IMG/VR virus record: IMGVR_UViG_3300046001_011629
Span: 1 to 20,033 of that record
DNA length: 20,033 nucleotides
Reading direction: 5' to 3' (one strand)
DNA from: a virus
Below, one piece after another: positions 14,339-20,033 of this stretch (position 1 is the first letter of the stretch; every line of letters starts with the position of its first letter). The translations under genes and the position numbers were made by a program. Below the pieces are notes generated by a model. The model searched no databases and was not told where the DNA came from. It was given only the letters and a program-made list of their open reading frames with translations.

Positions 14339-14735
14339 TTTGAAGGTTGATGAGTGGACGGTTGATGAGGTGGCCGACGCCTTTATCCATGCCGCCCGCA
14401 CGGCGCGCAAGTTACCGCCGGTCCGGGTGCAAGGCCACTTCAACGCCTGGCCCACCATCGTGCGCGGCCCGCATGAGCAATTGGCTGTTGATGATCCGCT
14501 GGTCCACCGCTTCCCGCCGACGCCGGCTGAGGTGGACCAGATGCTGGTGGTCATGCGCTGGGTCCAGTGGCTCGACGTAGAGCAGCGCCACTTGGTCTGG
14601 ATGCGGGCAGCGCGTTACCGCTGGTACGACATCGGCAAACGCTTTGGTTGTGCCCCTCGCACTGCCCAGCGCCGCTGGGAAATTGCCATGTACATCGTGA
14701 CTCACAACCTGGTGCACGGAGTTTGGGTGAGGTAG
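14331..14735 (+). CDS. DUF6362 family protein, possible late-gene regulator
   Basis: A 134-aa protein that matches the DUF6362 pattern: VADAFIHAARTARKLPPVRVQGHFNAWPTIVR, then LVVMRWVQWLDVEQRHLVWMRAARYRWYDIGKRFGCAPRTAQRRW. The last part is a helix-turn-helix like those of sigma-factor region 4 or of antitermination proteins. GAGG stands five bases before the ATG. It is the final gene of the early operon and is followed by an intergenic region ending in a terminator, the place where phages usually encode a Q-like switch to late transcription. That role is inferred from position and the HTH only. Confidence 0.8.
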   Translation: MADLKVDEWTVDEVADAFIHAARTARKLPPVRVQGHFNAWPTIVRGPHEQLAVDDPLVHRFPPTPAEVDQMLVVMRWVQWLDVEQRHLVWMRAARYRWYDIGKRFGCAPRTAQRRWEIAMYIVTHNLVHGVWVR

Positions 14736-14889
14736 TTGCAGGTAGTTGCGGGTCGGGCACAAGTGGTGCGTGTTCTGGCGGGTTGGTGCGGAGAAAACGC
14801 GGATTTGAGCGTGTCGCGTTTTGCCGGAATTTCGCTTACATTTTGTCTACGGTTGCGAGAGATGTGTCTTGCAGCCACCCCCATTCAAC
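14736..14889 (+). other. Intergenic region between early genes and methyltransferase
   Basis: The gap from the DUF6362 stop to the methyltransferase start is 203 bp. Its left edge has a tandem 10-bp repeat (GGTAGTTGCA 14731-14740, GGTAGTTGCG 14741-14750). The middle turns AT-richer around 14820-14850 (TTGCCG, TTACATTTTG), where a promoter could lie, but no pair of hexamers with correct spacing convinces me. The right end is the terminator at 14890. I see no tRNA and no credible gene here. Confidence 0.4.
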
Positions 14890-14923
14890 AGCCCGCGACG
14901 AGTAAGACTCTCGCGGGCTTTTT
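14890..14923 (+). terminator. Rho-independent terminator before the methyltransferase gene
   Basis: AGCCCGCGA (14890-14898) and TCGCGGGCT (14911-14919) form a perfect 9-bp GC-rich stem with a 12-base loop, followed by a run of five T residues ending at 14923. It lies only 15 bases before the next start codon, so any transcript of the methyltransferase starting upstream must read through it. Confidence 0.85.
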
Positions 14924-14938
14924 CGTTTGCGAAGCAGT

Positions 14939-16195
14939 ATGAAGTCCACCCTCAAAATCCAATACCGGCCGATCGAGTCCCTGATCCCTTATGCCCGAAA
15001 TGCCAAGCTGCACTCGGACGCGCATGTGGCACAGATCGCGGCCAGCATCACCGAGTTTGGCTGGGGTGCACCCATCTTGGTGGACGGACAAAACAACGTC
15101 ATCGCTGGTCACGGCCGTTTGCTTGCTGCGCGCAAGCTCGGCATGCCCGAGGTGCCCGTCGTAGCCATGGAACACCTGACCGAGATCCAGCGCAAGGCAC
15201 TGATCTTGGCAGACAACAAGATCGGCGAGAACGCCTCCTGGGATGATGACCTGCTGGGCCTTGAACTGGCCGAGTTGCAGGAAGCTGGCTTTGATCTGGG
15301 CCTCACCGGCTTTACCGCCGAAGAGTGGGACAAACTCATTGCGGGCGATCCTAGCAACGACGGCCTGACCGACGAAGACCAGGCACCCGAGGTGGCCGAG
15401 ACAGCCGTCTCCCAAACCGGCGACATCTGGGTCCTTGGCGAGCACAAGCTGCTGTGTGGCGATGCCACCAAGGCAGAAGATTACAAGGCGCTGCTGGGCG
15501 ATGAACTGGTGGACATGACCGCCACTGATCCGCCCTACAACGTCAACTACGCCAACACGGCCAAGGACAAGATGCGCGGCAAGGACCGTCCCATTCTCAA
15601 CGACAACATGGGTGCTGACTTCGCGGGATTTTTGCAGGCGGCATGCCAAAACATTCTGGACGTCACCAAGGGTGCGGTCTACATCGCCATGAGCTCCTCC
15701 GAGCTCGATACCTTGCAGGCAGCTTTTCGCGCCGCAGGAGGCAAGTGGTCTACCTTCATCATCTGGGCCAAGAACACTTTCACCATGGGCCGCGCCGATT
15801 ACCAGCGCCAGTACGAGCCCATCCTTTACGGCTGGAAAGACGGTGCCCAGCACTACTGGTGCGGTGCACGCGACCAGGGTGATGTGTGGCACATCAAGAA
15901 GCCGCACAAGAACGACCTGCACCCGACTATGAAGCCGGTGGAGTTGATGGAGCGTGCGGTGCGCAATAGCAGCAAAACACGAGACATCGTGCTGGACCCG
16001 TTTGGCGGCTCTGGCACCACCCTGATCGCCTGCGAAAAGTCGGGCCGTCGTGCCCGGCTCATTGAGCTCGATCCCAAATACTGCGACGTCATAGTTTCTC
16101 GCTGGGAATCTTTTACCGGGCAGGAAGCCCGACTTTCAGGTGGCGCCTTGACGTTTTCTGTTGTGACAAAGCAGCGCTGTATCGAACCCGTTTGA
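14939..16195 (+). CDS. ParB-domain DNA methyltransferase (orphan, beta-type order)
   Basis: A 418-aa fusion. Residues 5-100 are a ParB/Srx-like domain (IESLIPYARNAKLHSDAHVAQI and VIAGHGRLLAARKLG at 54-68). Residues 165-395 are an adenine/N4-cytosine methyltransferase with DPPY at 197-200, the SAM-binding DPFGGSGT at 353-360 and ARLIELDPKYCDVIVSRW after it. The catalytic motif comes before the SAM motif, as in the beta class. No restriction gene is adjacent, so it probably modifies phage DNA against host enzymes or affects packaging or regulation. ATG at 14939 fits the family start; only a weak GAAG precedes it, and a terminator ends 15 bases upstream. Such ParB-methyltransferase genes are common just before phage terminase genes. 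Confidence 0.9.
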   Translation: MKSTLKIQYRPIESLIPYARNAKLHSDAHVAQIAASITEFGWGAPILVDGQNNVIAGHGRLLAARKLGMPEVPVVAMEHLTEIQRKALILADNKIGENASWDDDLLGLELAELQEAGFDLGLTGFTAEEWDKLIAGDPSNDGLTDEDQAPEVAETAVSQTGDIWVLGEHKLLCGDATKAEDYKALLGDELVDMTATDPPYNVNYANTAKDKMRGKDRPILNDNMGADFAGFLQAACQNILDVTKGAVYIAMSSSELDTLQAAFRAAGGKWSTFIIWAKNTFTMGRADYQRQYEPILYGWKDGAQHYWCGARDQGDVWHIKKPHKNDLHPTMKPVELMERAVRNSSKTRDIVLDPFGGSGTTLIACEKSGRRARLIELDPKYCDVIVSRWESFTGQEARLSGGALTFSVVTKQRCIEPV

Positions 16196-16204
16196 GGTGA
16201 TTCC

Positions 16205-16876
16205 ATGGCTAATTTGCAGATGCCCTTGGTTGGGGTAGGGGAGACTGTGTCCGATCATTGGATCGGTACCAAAGTCTGTAAATACTGTGGCGGGGAATTG
16301 CCACTTTCTAGTTTTTTCAAGAGCGGTCCCCGTTTGTTAACCGCACGTTGCAAGCAGTGCCATGGACTCGGCCATAGAAGTTGCCGAATTTGTAGTGGTC
16401 GCTTTATCGGAAAAACTGGGCAGATCTTTTGCTCTGACGATTGCCGAAAAGTTCATCGGCCGCAGACATTCAAATGCTGTGCTTATTGCGAAAAGTTATT
16501 CGGCCCAGTCACTCACCTTTCAACGAGGTACTGCTCCATGGCTTGCAAATGTGTTGGCCAGTACAAACCAATGCCTACGCCTCGTCAGCGCCCCACTGAT
16601 AAGGCGCGAGCAGCTCAGTCTGCAATTGCGAGAGCAATCAAGGCTGACAAAATTCAGCGTCCCGAAGCCTGCAGCGAATGTGGTTTGCAAGGGCGAATTG
16701 AGGCTGCTCACCACGATTACGATGAACCGCTCAAGGTTCGCTGGCTTTGTCGCTCATGCCATGCTAAGTGGGACTGGGCGGTGCCCAAGGGCGGCACAAC
16801 GAAAACGTCCGTTAAGGCAAGAGCGGATGGCATAAGAGATGCGCGGGAATTTACTGTCAACTGCCCAGCCGCTTGA
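16205..16876 (+). CDS. Cysteine-rich protein with four zinc-finger units, HNH-like C-terminus
   Basis: A 223-aa protein built from four zinc-binding units: C25/C28 with C49/C52, C60/C63 with C76/C80, C92/C95 with C110/C114, and C156/C159 with C182/C185. The last unit reads CSECGLQGRIEAAHHDYDEPLKVRWLCRSCH in two overlapping parts, a pattern common in small phage zinc proteins related to HNH folds. A basic linker (residues 120-152) separates units three and four. DNA binding is likely; nuclease activity is uncertain. Base and codon use are visibly more AT-rich than in the neighbouring phage genes, which suggests separate acquisition. It starts nine bases after the methyltransferase stop without a good ribosome binding site, and its 3' end overlaps the convergent toxin gene by 20 bases. 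Confidence 0.75.
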   Translation: MANLQMPLVGVGETVSDHWIGTKVCKYCGGELPLSSFFKSGPRLLTARCKQCHGLGHRSCRICSGRFIGKTGQIFCSDDCRKVHRPQTFKCCAYCEKLFGPVTHLSTRYCSMACKCVGQYKPMPTPRQRPTDKARAAQSAIARAIKADKIQRPEACSECGLQGRIEAAHHDYDEPLKVRWLCRSCHAKWDWAVPKGGTTKTSVKARADGIRDAREFTVNCPAA

Positions 16877-17135
16877 GATCGCGGTAGAAATTCTCGTGCG
16901 GGCCCACCATCAAAAGTTTGAGGGTGTTCTCATCAAGCATCCGGTAGGCAAGTAGGCACAAAAGTTGACCCATACGGAATTTATAGATCTGCACTCCTGC
17001 CAAGTCACCGACTTTGGTTTCTCCAATTTCAGGCTGACCTGTGACTGCGCGTACGGCATCGTCAAGAGCAGACTTTTGGCTCTGGTGTAATTTTTTGACC
17101 GTACGCTCAAATGTAGGGGTAACGAGAATGCGCAT
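16857..17135 (-). CDS. RelE/ParE-family toxin
   Basis: A 92-aa toxin of the RelE/ParE superfamily. Typical features are FERTVKKLHQSQKSALDDAV in the helical N-terminus, VQIYKFRMGQLLCLLAYR in the strands and the C-terminal GPHENFYRDLKR. RelE-like members cut mRNA on the ribosome; ParE-like ones poison gyrase. The C-terminal signature fits the RelE-like branch better, but the target cannot be told from sequence alone. Its ATG shares one base with the antitoxin stop (TGATG at 17135), the usual coupling. Antitoxin first, toxin second is the normal order. Confidence 0.85.
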   Translation of the reverse strand: MRILVTPTFERTVKKLHQSQKSALDDAVRAVTGQPEIGETKVGDLAGVQIYKFRMGQLLCLLAYRMLDENTLKLLMVGPHENFYRDLKRLGS

Positions 17136-17344
17136 CAGCCGAACTGGTACTCACCAACGGGTTCTTCTTGGTCGGCAATCAGGATGTCGCGTACGACGCT
17201 AAAAGGCAGGTCTGGGTTCTCGGCGGCAATCTTGCCGATCTGCGACCAGTATTCGATCTGCTTTGGAACCGAGCGGTGCTCAATGGTGCCGTAGCGCTTA
17301 GCGCTTTCTACCAGTGCTTCTGGGAGCTTGACGTTGATGGCCAT
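17135..17344 (-). CDS. ParD-like antitoxin
   Basis: A 69-aa antitoxin whose N-terminus (INVKLPEALVESAKRYG) is a ribbon-helix-helix-like DNA-binding segment, followed by RSVPKQIEYWSQIGKIA, the hallmark of the ParD_like family. The C-terminal part should wrap the toxin. GGAG stands six bases before the ATG. It would repress its own promoter, where a 5-bp inverted repeat lies at the expected place (17383-17397). As a prophage-borne pair, it likely stabilises the element or guards against other phages. Confidence 0.83.
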   Translation of the reverse strand: MAINVKLPEALVESAKRYGTIEHRSVPKQIEYWSQIGKIAAENPDLPFSVVRDILIADQEEPVGEYQFG

Positions 17345-17367
17345 GGGAGTCTCCTTTAATTCGTTCC

Positions 17368-17397
17368 ATTATAGCGCATTAGGGACCAAAAAGGTCC
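17368..17397 (-). promoter_or_regulatory. Toxin-antitoxin promoter and operator
   Basis: On the minus strand a perfect TATAAT (17368-17373) lies 24 bases before the antitoxin ATG. Ten bases behind it is an inverted repeat, GGACC-TTTTT-GGTCC (17383-17397), which covers the space toward the -35 region. No clear -35 hexamer is present, as is common where a regulator controls the promoter. Autoregulation by the ParD-like protein is inferred. Confidence 0.6.
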
Positions 17398-17465
17398 ATT
17401 TGGCAAGTGCACTTTCTGATCCAAAGGCTAAATTGCAGAAAGATTGAGGCGTGGCTATCGCGCCA

Positions 17466-17834
17466 TTAGCCCAGACGGGCAACGTAGCGACCGTAATCTC
17501 CGCCGGAGGGATCGACGTACAAGATGGGTCTACAGGTGGCGCGGACCTCAACGCAAAGCTTGCCGTCTTGAATGTCGCCACCCTTGCCACTGAGCCAGTC
17601 GCGTGACTTGAGCAGTTGGCTGGCAAAGGTGTCGAACTCCGCAGGCGTCATCTCCCGGGTCTCGGTCACAAACACTTTGTAGTTACCTTCGCCGCCCACC
17701 TCACTAAGGTCGGCAGGTTTGCGGGCAAATGGCAGGCGAACACTCAACTCCTCAACCTTGATGGCAGTGCCGCCGACTTGCAGGGTGCGAGGCGTGCGTT
17801 CAATGGTGATGGTCATCGTTGTAGCGGTTGTCAT
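17466..17834 (-). CDS. Unknown protein of the DUF3489 operon
   Basis: A 122-aa protein I cannot assign. It opens with a threonine-rich stretch, then TITIERTPRTLQVGGTAIKVEELSVRLPFARKPADLSE, EGNYKVFVTETREMTPAEFD and a C-terminal YVDPSGGDYGRYVARLG. It looks like a small mixed strand-helix protein with no catalytic motif. GGAG lies seven bases before the ATG, and the start overlaps the DUF3489 stop as ATGA, so it is the third gene of a minus-strand operon. About 120 bp without a gene, holding only the toxin-antitoxin promoter, follow its stop. Confidence 0.72.
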   Translation of the reverse strand: MTTATTMTITIERTPRTLQVGGTAIKVEELSVRLPFARKPADLSEVGGEGNYKVFVTETREMTPAEFDTFASQLLKSRDWLSGKGGDIQDGKLCVEVRATCRPILYVDPSGGDYGRYVARLG

Positions 17835-18397
17835 GACAGGTCTCCATTCGTAGTGATGCGGTATGTCCGCTCGCTGCCGTCGGTTTTGCTGGAGGTGAGC
17901 TCTAGGCCTAGCTTCTTTTTAAAGGCTCCGGCAAAGGTGCCGCGCACCGTGTGGGACTGCCATCCGGTGGCCTCACAGATTTGCGTGATCGTTGCACCCT
18001 CGGCTCGCTTGAGCATCGCAATCACCCGGGCTTGTTTGCTGTTGTCCCGCGTGCGCGGTTTGGCGGCGTGAGTGGAATCAGCAGATGCAATCACCGCGTC
18101 CAGTGCCGCCAGCGTGATGGGCGCTCGGCGCGGTATTCCCAGCGCTTTGTAGCCTTCCGCAGCGACAAACCAATGGCTGCCATCGCTCGTGATCAACGCC
18201 CGGTTAAACAGGCTGTCGAGAACTTTCTTTCTGGCACCGCCCTTGAGAGTCTCGGGAAACCATACCAGCTTGCCATCCGTGTTGACGGCAGCGTGGTTGA
18301 GGATTTGTTGCTGCGGGGCGCTCAGCTTTGTCGCGGCTTGTATTGCCGTTTTTGCTGTCATTTGTGCTGTGGCTTGCGTGGTCATGCTTGTGGTCAT
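17831..18397 (-). CDS. DUF3489 family protein
   Basis: A 188-aa protein with the DUF3489 domain in its last 75 residues: RDNSKQARVIAMLKRAEGATITQI followed by EATGWQSHTVRGTFAGAFKKKLGL and ERTYRI. This is a winged-helix-like fold of unknown role. Residues 25-90 contain a second helical segment (LSAPQQQILNHAAV, KGGARKKVLDSLFNRALI) that also looks like a winged helix, and the first 25 residues are a threonine/alanine-rich repeat. AGGAG stands six bases before the chosen ATG at 18397; the frame is open further upstream without a better start. DUF3489 genes are often found near DUF2924 and serine recombinases on mobile elements, and a DUF2924 gene occurs at the left of this window. Confidence 0.83.
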   Translation of the reverse strand: MTTSMTTQATAQMTAKTAIQAATKLSAPQQQILNHAAVNTDGKLVWFPETLKGGARKKVLDSLFNRALITSDGSHWFVAAEGYKALGIPRRAPITLAALDAVIASADSTHAAKPRTRDNSKQARVIAMLKRAEGATITQICEATGWQSHTVRGTFAGAFKKKLGLELTSSKTDGSERTYRITTNGDLS

Positions 18398-18410
18398 GTC
18401 GATCTCCTGA

Positions 18411-18626
18411 TTAAGGTGCGGTTTGGTTTTGTGGGGCGTTAGCGGTGTGGGCGACAGCGGCGTTGCGGCCTGCCTCAAATGCGGCCTGCAAGGCGGTCTT
18501 GATGGCCCAGACGCTCAGTTCATGAAAGTCGAGGCTGTCGCTGCTGCGGGTCTCAAGGGTTGCGACAAACAAGTGGTCCAGTGCGATTTTCTGGAGTTGC
18601 TGGTCTCGAGTGCTGTTGTTGTTCAT
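18411..18626 (-). CDS. DUF6900-like small protein
   Basis: A 71-aa protein with LQKIALDHLFVATLETRSSDSLDFHELSVWAIKTALQAAFEAGR, a pattern I associate with DUF6900, a small helical domain of unknown function. AGGA stands eight bases before the ATG at 18626. The open frame continues upstream to 18806, but that part runs through the decayed gene fragment at 18637-18691 and across the start of the HNH gene, and is not credible. It is the first gene of the minus-strand operon with DUF3489, 13 bases ahead of it. Confidence 0.72.
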   Translation of the reverse strand: MNNNSTRDQQLQKIALDHLFVATLETRSSDSLDFHELSVWAIKTALQAAFEAGRNAAVAHTANAPQNQTAP

Positions 18627-18636
18627 GCTTGCTTTC

Positions 18637-18691
18637 CTAGGGGTTGTTGCTGGTGTTTCTATGAACGCTCTGAACACAAGTAAAGCCAAGT
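18637..18691 (-). pseudogene. Remnant of the C-terminus of a 72-aa cassette gene
   Basis: Read on the minus strand, this stretch gives LGFTCVQSVHRNTSNNP and a TAG stop. It lines up with LGFSGDQSVHADLPNK, the end of the intact gene at 2326-2544. The DNA of the first ten codons matches at 27 of 31 bases. Upstream sequence shows no start and no similarity I can follow for long. It probably marks a deleted or recombined copy of the small gene that normally belongs beside these cassette genes. Confidence 0.45.
18661..18691. repeat. 31-bp imperfect direct repeat, copy 2 of 2
   Basis: Matches 2347-2377 at 27 of 31 positions in the same orientation, 16.3 kb away. Here it lies between the start of the DUF6900-like gene and the HNH gene. 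Next to it a 9-bp direct repeat CAAGTCCTG occurs at 18687-18695 and 18702-18710. Confidence 0.6.
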
Positions 18692-18747
18692 CCTGAACCT
18701 GCAAGTCCTGCAAATAAGTGCACGTAATTTTTAAGACTGTCGACTTC

Positions 18748-19122
18748 ATGCCACTGTCAGCGCCAACCCCTTGCAGACACCCCGGTTGTGGTGCTGTGTT
18801 GGCCAAGCCGGGCTACTGCGACACCCATCGCTCAGGCGCCCACCGTGACTACGGTCGTGCTCGGCGCAGCTTTGATGCGGAGCTGGGGTTTTATCAATCA
18901 GCGCAGTGGCGCGCGGTGCGTGCTGCTTTCTTGCGTCAGCACCCGTTGTGCTGCGCGTGTGAGGTGCGTGGCCGCGTGGTGCCAGCCGTGGTCGTGGACC
19001 ACGTGGTGCCGATCAAACAGGGCGGTGCTCGGTTTGACCCTGAAAACCTGCAGTCGTTATGCGTGTCTGACCACAACGCCAAGTCCGCAAAAGAGCGCGC
19101 ACAGCGCATTAAAAGTGGGTGA
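18748..19122 (+). CDS. Phage HNH endonuclease next to terminase
   Basis: A 124-aa HNH nuclease. The core is CCACEVRGRVVPAVVVDHVVPIKQGG, with Asp84-His85 as the first H position, then DPENLQSLCVSDHNAKSAKE with Asn100 and His109. Two CxxC-like zinc ligands flank it (C68-C71 and C105). A second small cysteine group at the N-terminus (C9, C14, C24, H27) may bind another zinc ion. HNH proteins directly before the terminase genes are known in HK97-type phages, where they stimulate cutting of the packaging site. ATG at 18748 gives a natural N-terminus; a GTG at 18718 adds ten residues. No good ribosome binding site is visible for either. Confidence 0.88.
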   Translation: MPLSAPTPCRHPGCGAVLAKPGYCDTHRSGAHRDYGRARRSFDAELGFYQSAQWRAVRAAFLRQHPLCCACEVRGRVVPAVVVDHVVPIKQGGARFDPENLQSLCVSDHNAKSAKERAQRIKSG

Positions 19123-19242
19123 GGCTGGGGGACCCCTAGGGGGGTCAAATCTCTGCATCTTGAGGCCAGCGATGCGTGCGCCTGCACAGATTTTTACGCG
19201 TGCAAATTGAAAACATTTTTTTGAAGAATTGAGCCCACCCTC
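19123..19242. other. HNH-terminase gap, candidate cos region
   Basis: A 120-bp stretch without a gene. It begins with GACCCC-TAGG-GGGGTC (19131-19146), a GC-only 6-bp hairpin flanked by more G residues, and ends in an AT-rich part (GAAAACATTTTTTTG, 19208-19222). In cos-type phages with an adjacent HNH gene the packaging cut site lies close to the small terminase gene, often here. No cut can be seen in the sequence. Confidence 0.4.
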
Positions 19243-19707
19243 ATGGCCGGTCGTAAGCCGCTTCCGCTGGCAATCAAACAGATCAAAGGCACCGTGCAGA
19301 AATGCCGGACCAATCCCCACGAGCCGCGACCAACAACGGCGCTGTGCACGCCGCCCGACTACATGAGCGACGTGGCCAAGGAGGCGTGGAACTATGCCGT
19401 GGCCAATTCACCGCCCGGTCTTTTGTCCGCGCTGGATGGTGCGGTGCTGGAACGCTGGGCCAATTGCTCAGGCTTGTACCGCGAGGCGCTGGCCAAGATC
19501 AATCGTGCCGGTGTCTCGGGAATGATCATCAAGACACCCAGTGGTATCTTGCGTCGCTCGCCACTGATGGATGTGATCCGCGAGTTGGCCATGGAGATGA
19601 AGGTCTACGAGACCGAGATGGGTTTCACCCCTGCGGCACGTTCACGGATTTCGGCACCCAGTGATGTCCCAAGGGATAACGACCCTTGGGCCGATATTGC
19701 GGGTTGA
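19243..19707 (+). CDS. terS: Terminase small subunit, P27 family
   Basis: A 154-aa P27-type small terminase subunit, which recognises phage DNA and hands it to the large subunit. It starts MAGRKPLPLAIKQIKGT, the family's characteristic basic opening, and has PPDYMSDVAKEAWNYAV, then LDGAVLERWANCSGLYREA and SPLMDVIRELAMEMKVYETEMGFTPAARSRI. The C-terminal DPWADIAG is also typical. No strong ribosome binding site precedes the ATG. The stop shares one base with the large-subunit start (TGATG). Confidence 0.9.
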   Translation: MAGRKPLPLAIKQIKGTVQKCRTNPHEPRPTTALCTPPDYMSDVAKEAWNYAVANSPPGLLSALDGAVLERWANCSGLYREALAKINRAGVSGMIIKTPSGILRRSPLMDVIRELAMEMKVYETEMGFTPAARSRISAPSDVPRDNDPWADIAG

Positions 19708-20033
19708 TGGCGATGGCCAAACTTGATTACGCTGCCATCGCCCGGCAGTACGCCAAAGACGTCGTGACCGGGAAAATCCTGACCTGCAAGTGGGTGCAAC
19801 GCGCCTGCGAGCGACAACTGGCAGACCTGAACCGGTTCAAGGGCAAGGACAGCCCTTATCGCTTCAACCCGAAGCTCACAACGAAGGATGGCCGGGCATT
19901 CCATCCGGCCGACAACCTGTGCGCGTTCATTGAGCGGTTGCCCCACGTCAAAGGACCGCTGGCAGGCGAGACGATCAAATTAGAACCCTGGCAGGTGTTC
20001 ATCCTGACCACCGTGTTTGGTTGGGTCAAGCCC
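19707..20033 (+). CDS. terL: Terminase large subunit, 5' part only
   Basis: The first 109 codons of the large packaging subunit, running off the window. The sequence opens MAMAKLDYAAIARQYAKDVVTGKI, with CKWVQRACERQLADL, and reaches ETIKLEPWQVFILTTVFGWVKP, the strand-and-helix segment just before the Walker A motif of the Terminase_1 family. The ATPase and nuclease motifs lie beyond the end. ATG at 19707 overlaps the small-subunit stop; the ATG at 19713 is a close alternative. Confidence 0.9.
   Translation, partial: MAMAKLDYAAIARQYAKDVVTGKILTCKWVQRACERQLADLNRFKGKDSPYRFNPKLTTKDGRAFHPADNLCAFIERLPHVKGPLAGETIKLEPWQVFILTTVFGWVKP

Noticed and set aside
14736-14938. A tRNA or small RNA gene in the gap
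   Set aside because: No cloverleaf or conserved loop sequence can be drawn; only the terminator hairpin is convincing.
16362-16835. Plus-strand frame of 157 codons inside the zinc-finger gene
   Set aside because: It lacks recognisable motifs, and the overlapping frame has regularly spaced cysteine pairs that only make sense as the real protein.
2347-18691. The 31-bp direct repeats as attL and attR
   Set aside because: The recombinase gene lies outside the pair, the terminase genes continue to the right of it, and the first copy is inside a coding sequence with matching protein similarity.

Overview
The window is about 20 kb of a temperate, tailed-phage genome, almost certainly an integrated prophage, from a betaproteobacterium. 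The fairly GC-rich coding and the overall style of the proteins suggest Burkholderiales, perhaps Comamonadaceae. That taxonomic call rests on general impression, not on a marker gene. Coding is very dense. Most genes in each operon overlap by 1 to 8 bases at ATGA, GTGA, TTGA or TGATG junctions, which suggests translational coupling.

Layout: (1) 1-2544, minus strand: an integration cassette of a 72-aa protein, a DUF2924 protein, a large serine recombinase and a ParB/KorB-like helix-turn-helix protein. (2) 2690-5631, plus strand: a palindrome and a strong promoter-like sequence drive a LexA/CI-type self-cleaving repressor, followed by two coupled genes of unknown function and a rho-independent terminator. 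This looks like the operon that stays on during lysogeny. (3) 5657-14735, plus strand: the early operon. It holds a small HTH protein, an unknown protein, a Sak4-like RecA-fold ATPase, a DUF669/SSB-like protein, an SF2 helicase, a small zinc protein, a Cas4-like PD-(D/E)XK nuclease, a Toprim primase-helicase, a dense repeat array that may be the replication origin, a RuvC-like nuclease, a small unknown protein and a DUF6362 protein. (4) 14736-16195: an intergenic region ending in a terminator, then a ParB-methyltransferase fusion.

(5) 16205-18700: accessory genes. These are a protein with four zinc-finger units (plus strand), then on the minus strand a RelE/ParD-like toxin-antitoxin pair with its own promoter and operator, and a three-gene operon (DUF6900-like, DUF3489, unknown). 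Just upstream of that operon lies a decayed copy of the tail of the 72-aa gene from the left cassette. (6) 18748-20033, plus strand: the start of the packaging module, with an HNH endonuclease, a possible cos region, the P27-type small terminase subunit and the first 109 codons of the large subunit, cut by the window end.

Regions 2 to 4 fit together. The repressor would silence the early operon, which encodes a recombination-based replication machine (Sak4, SSB, exonuclease, helicase, primase-helicase, junction resolvase). DUF6362 is the last early gene before a terminator that precedes the methyltransferase, so it is a candidate regulator of the switch to later genes. The most promising undescribed elements are the two unknown genes behind the repressor, the ten-copy AGTTGGCA array after the primase-helicase, and the 31-bp repeat linking the left cassette with the DUF3489 operon.
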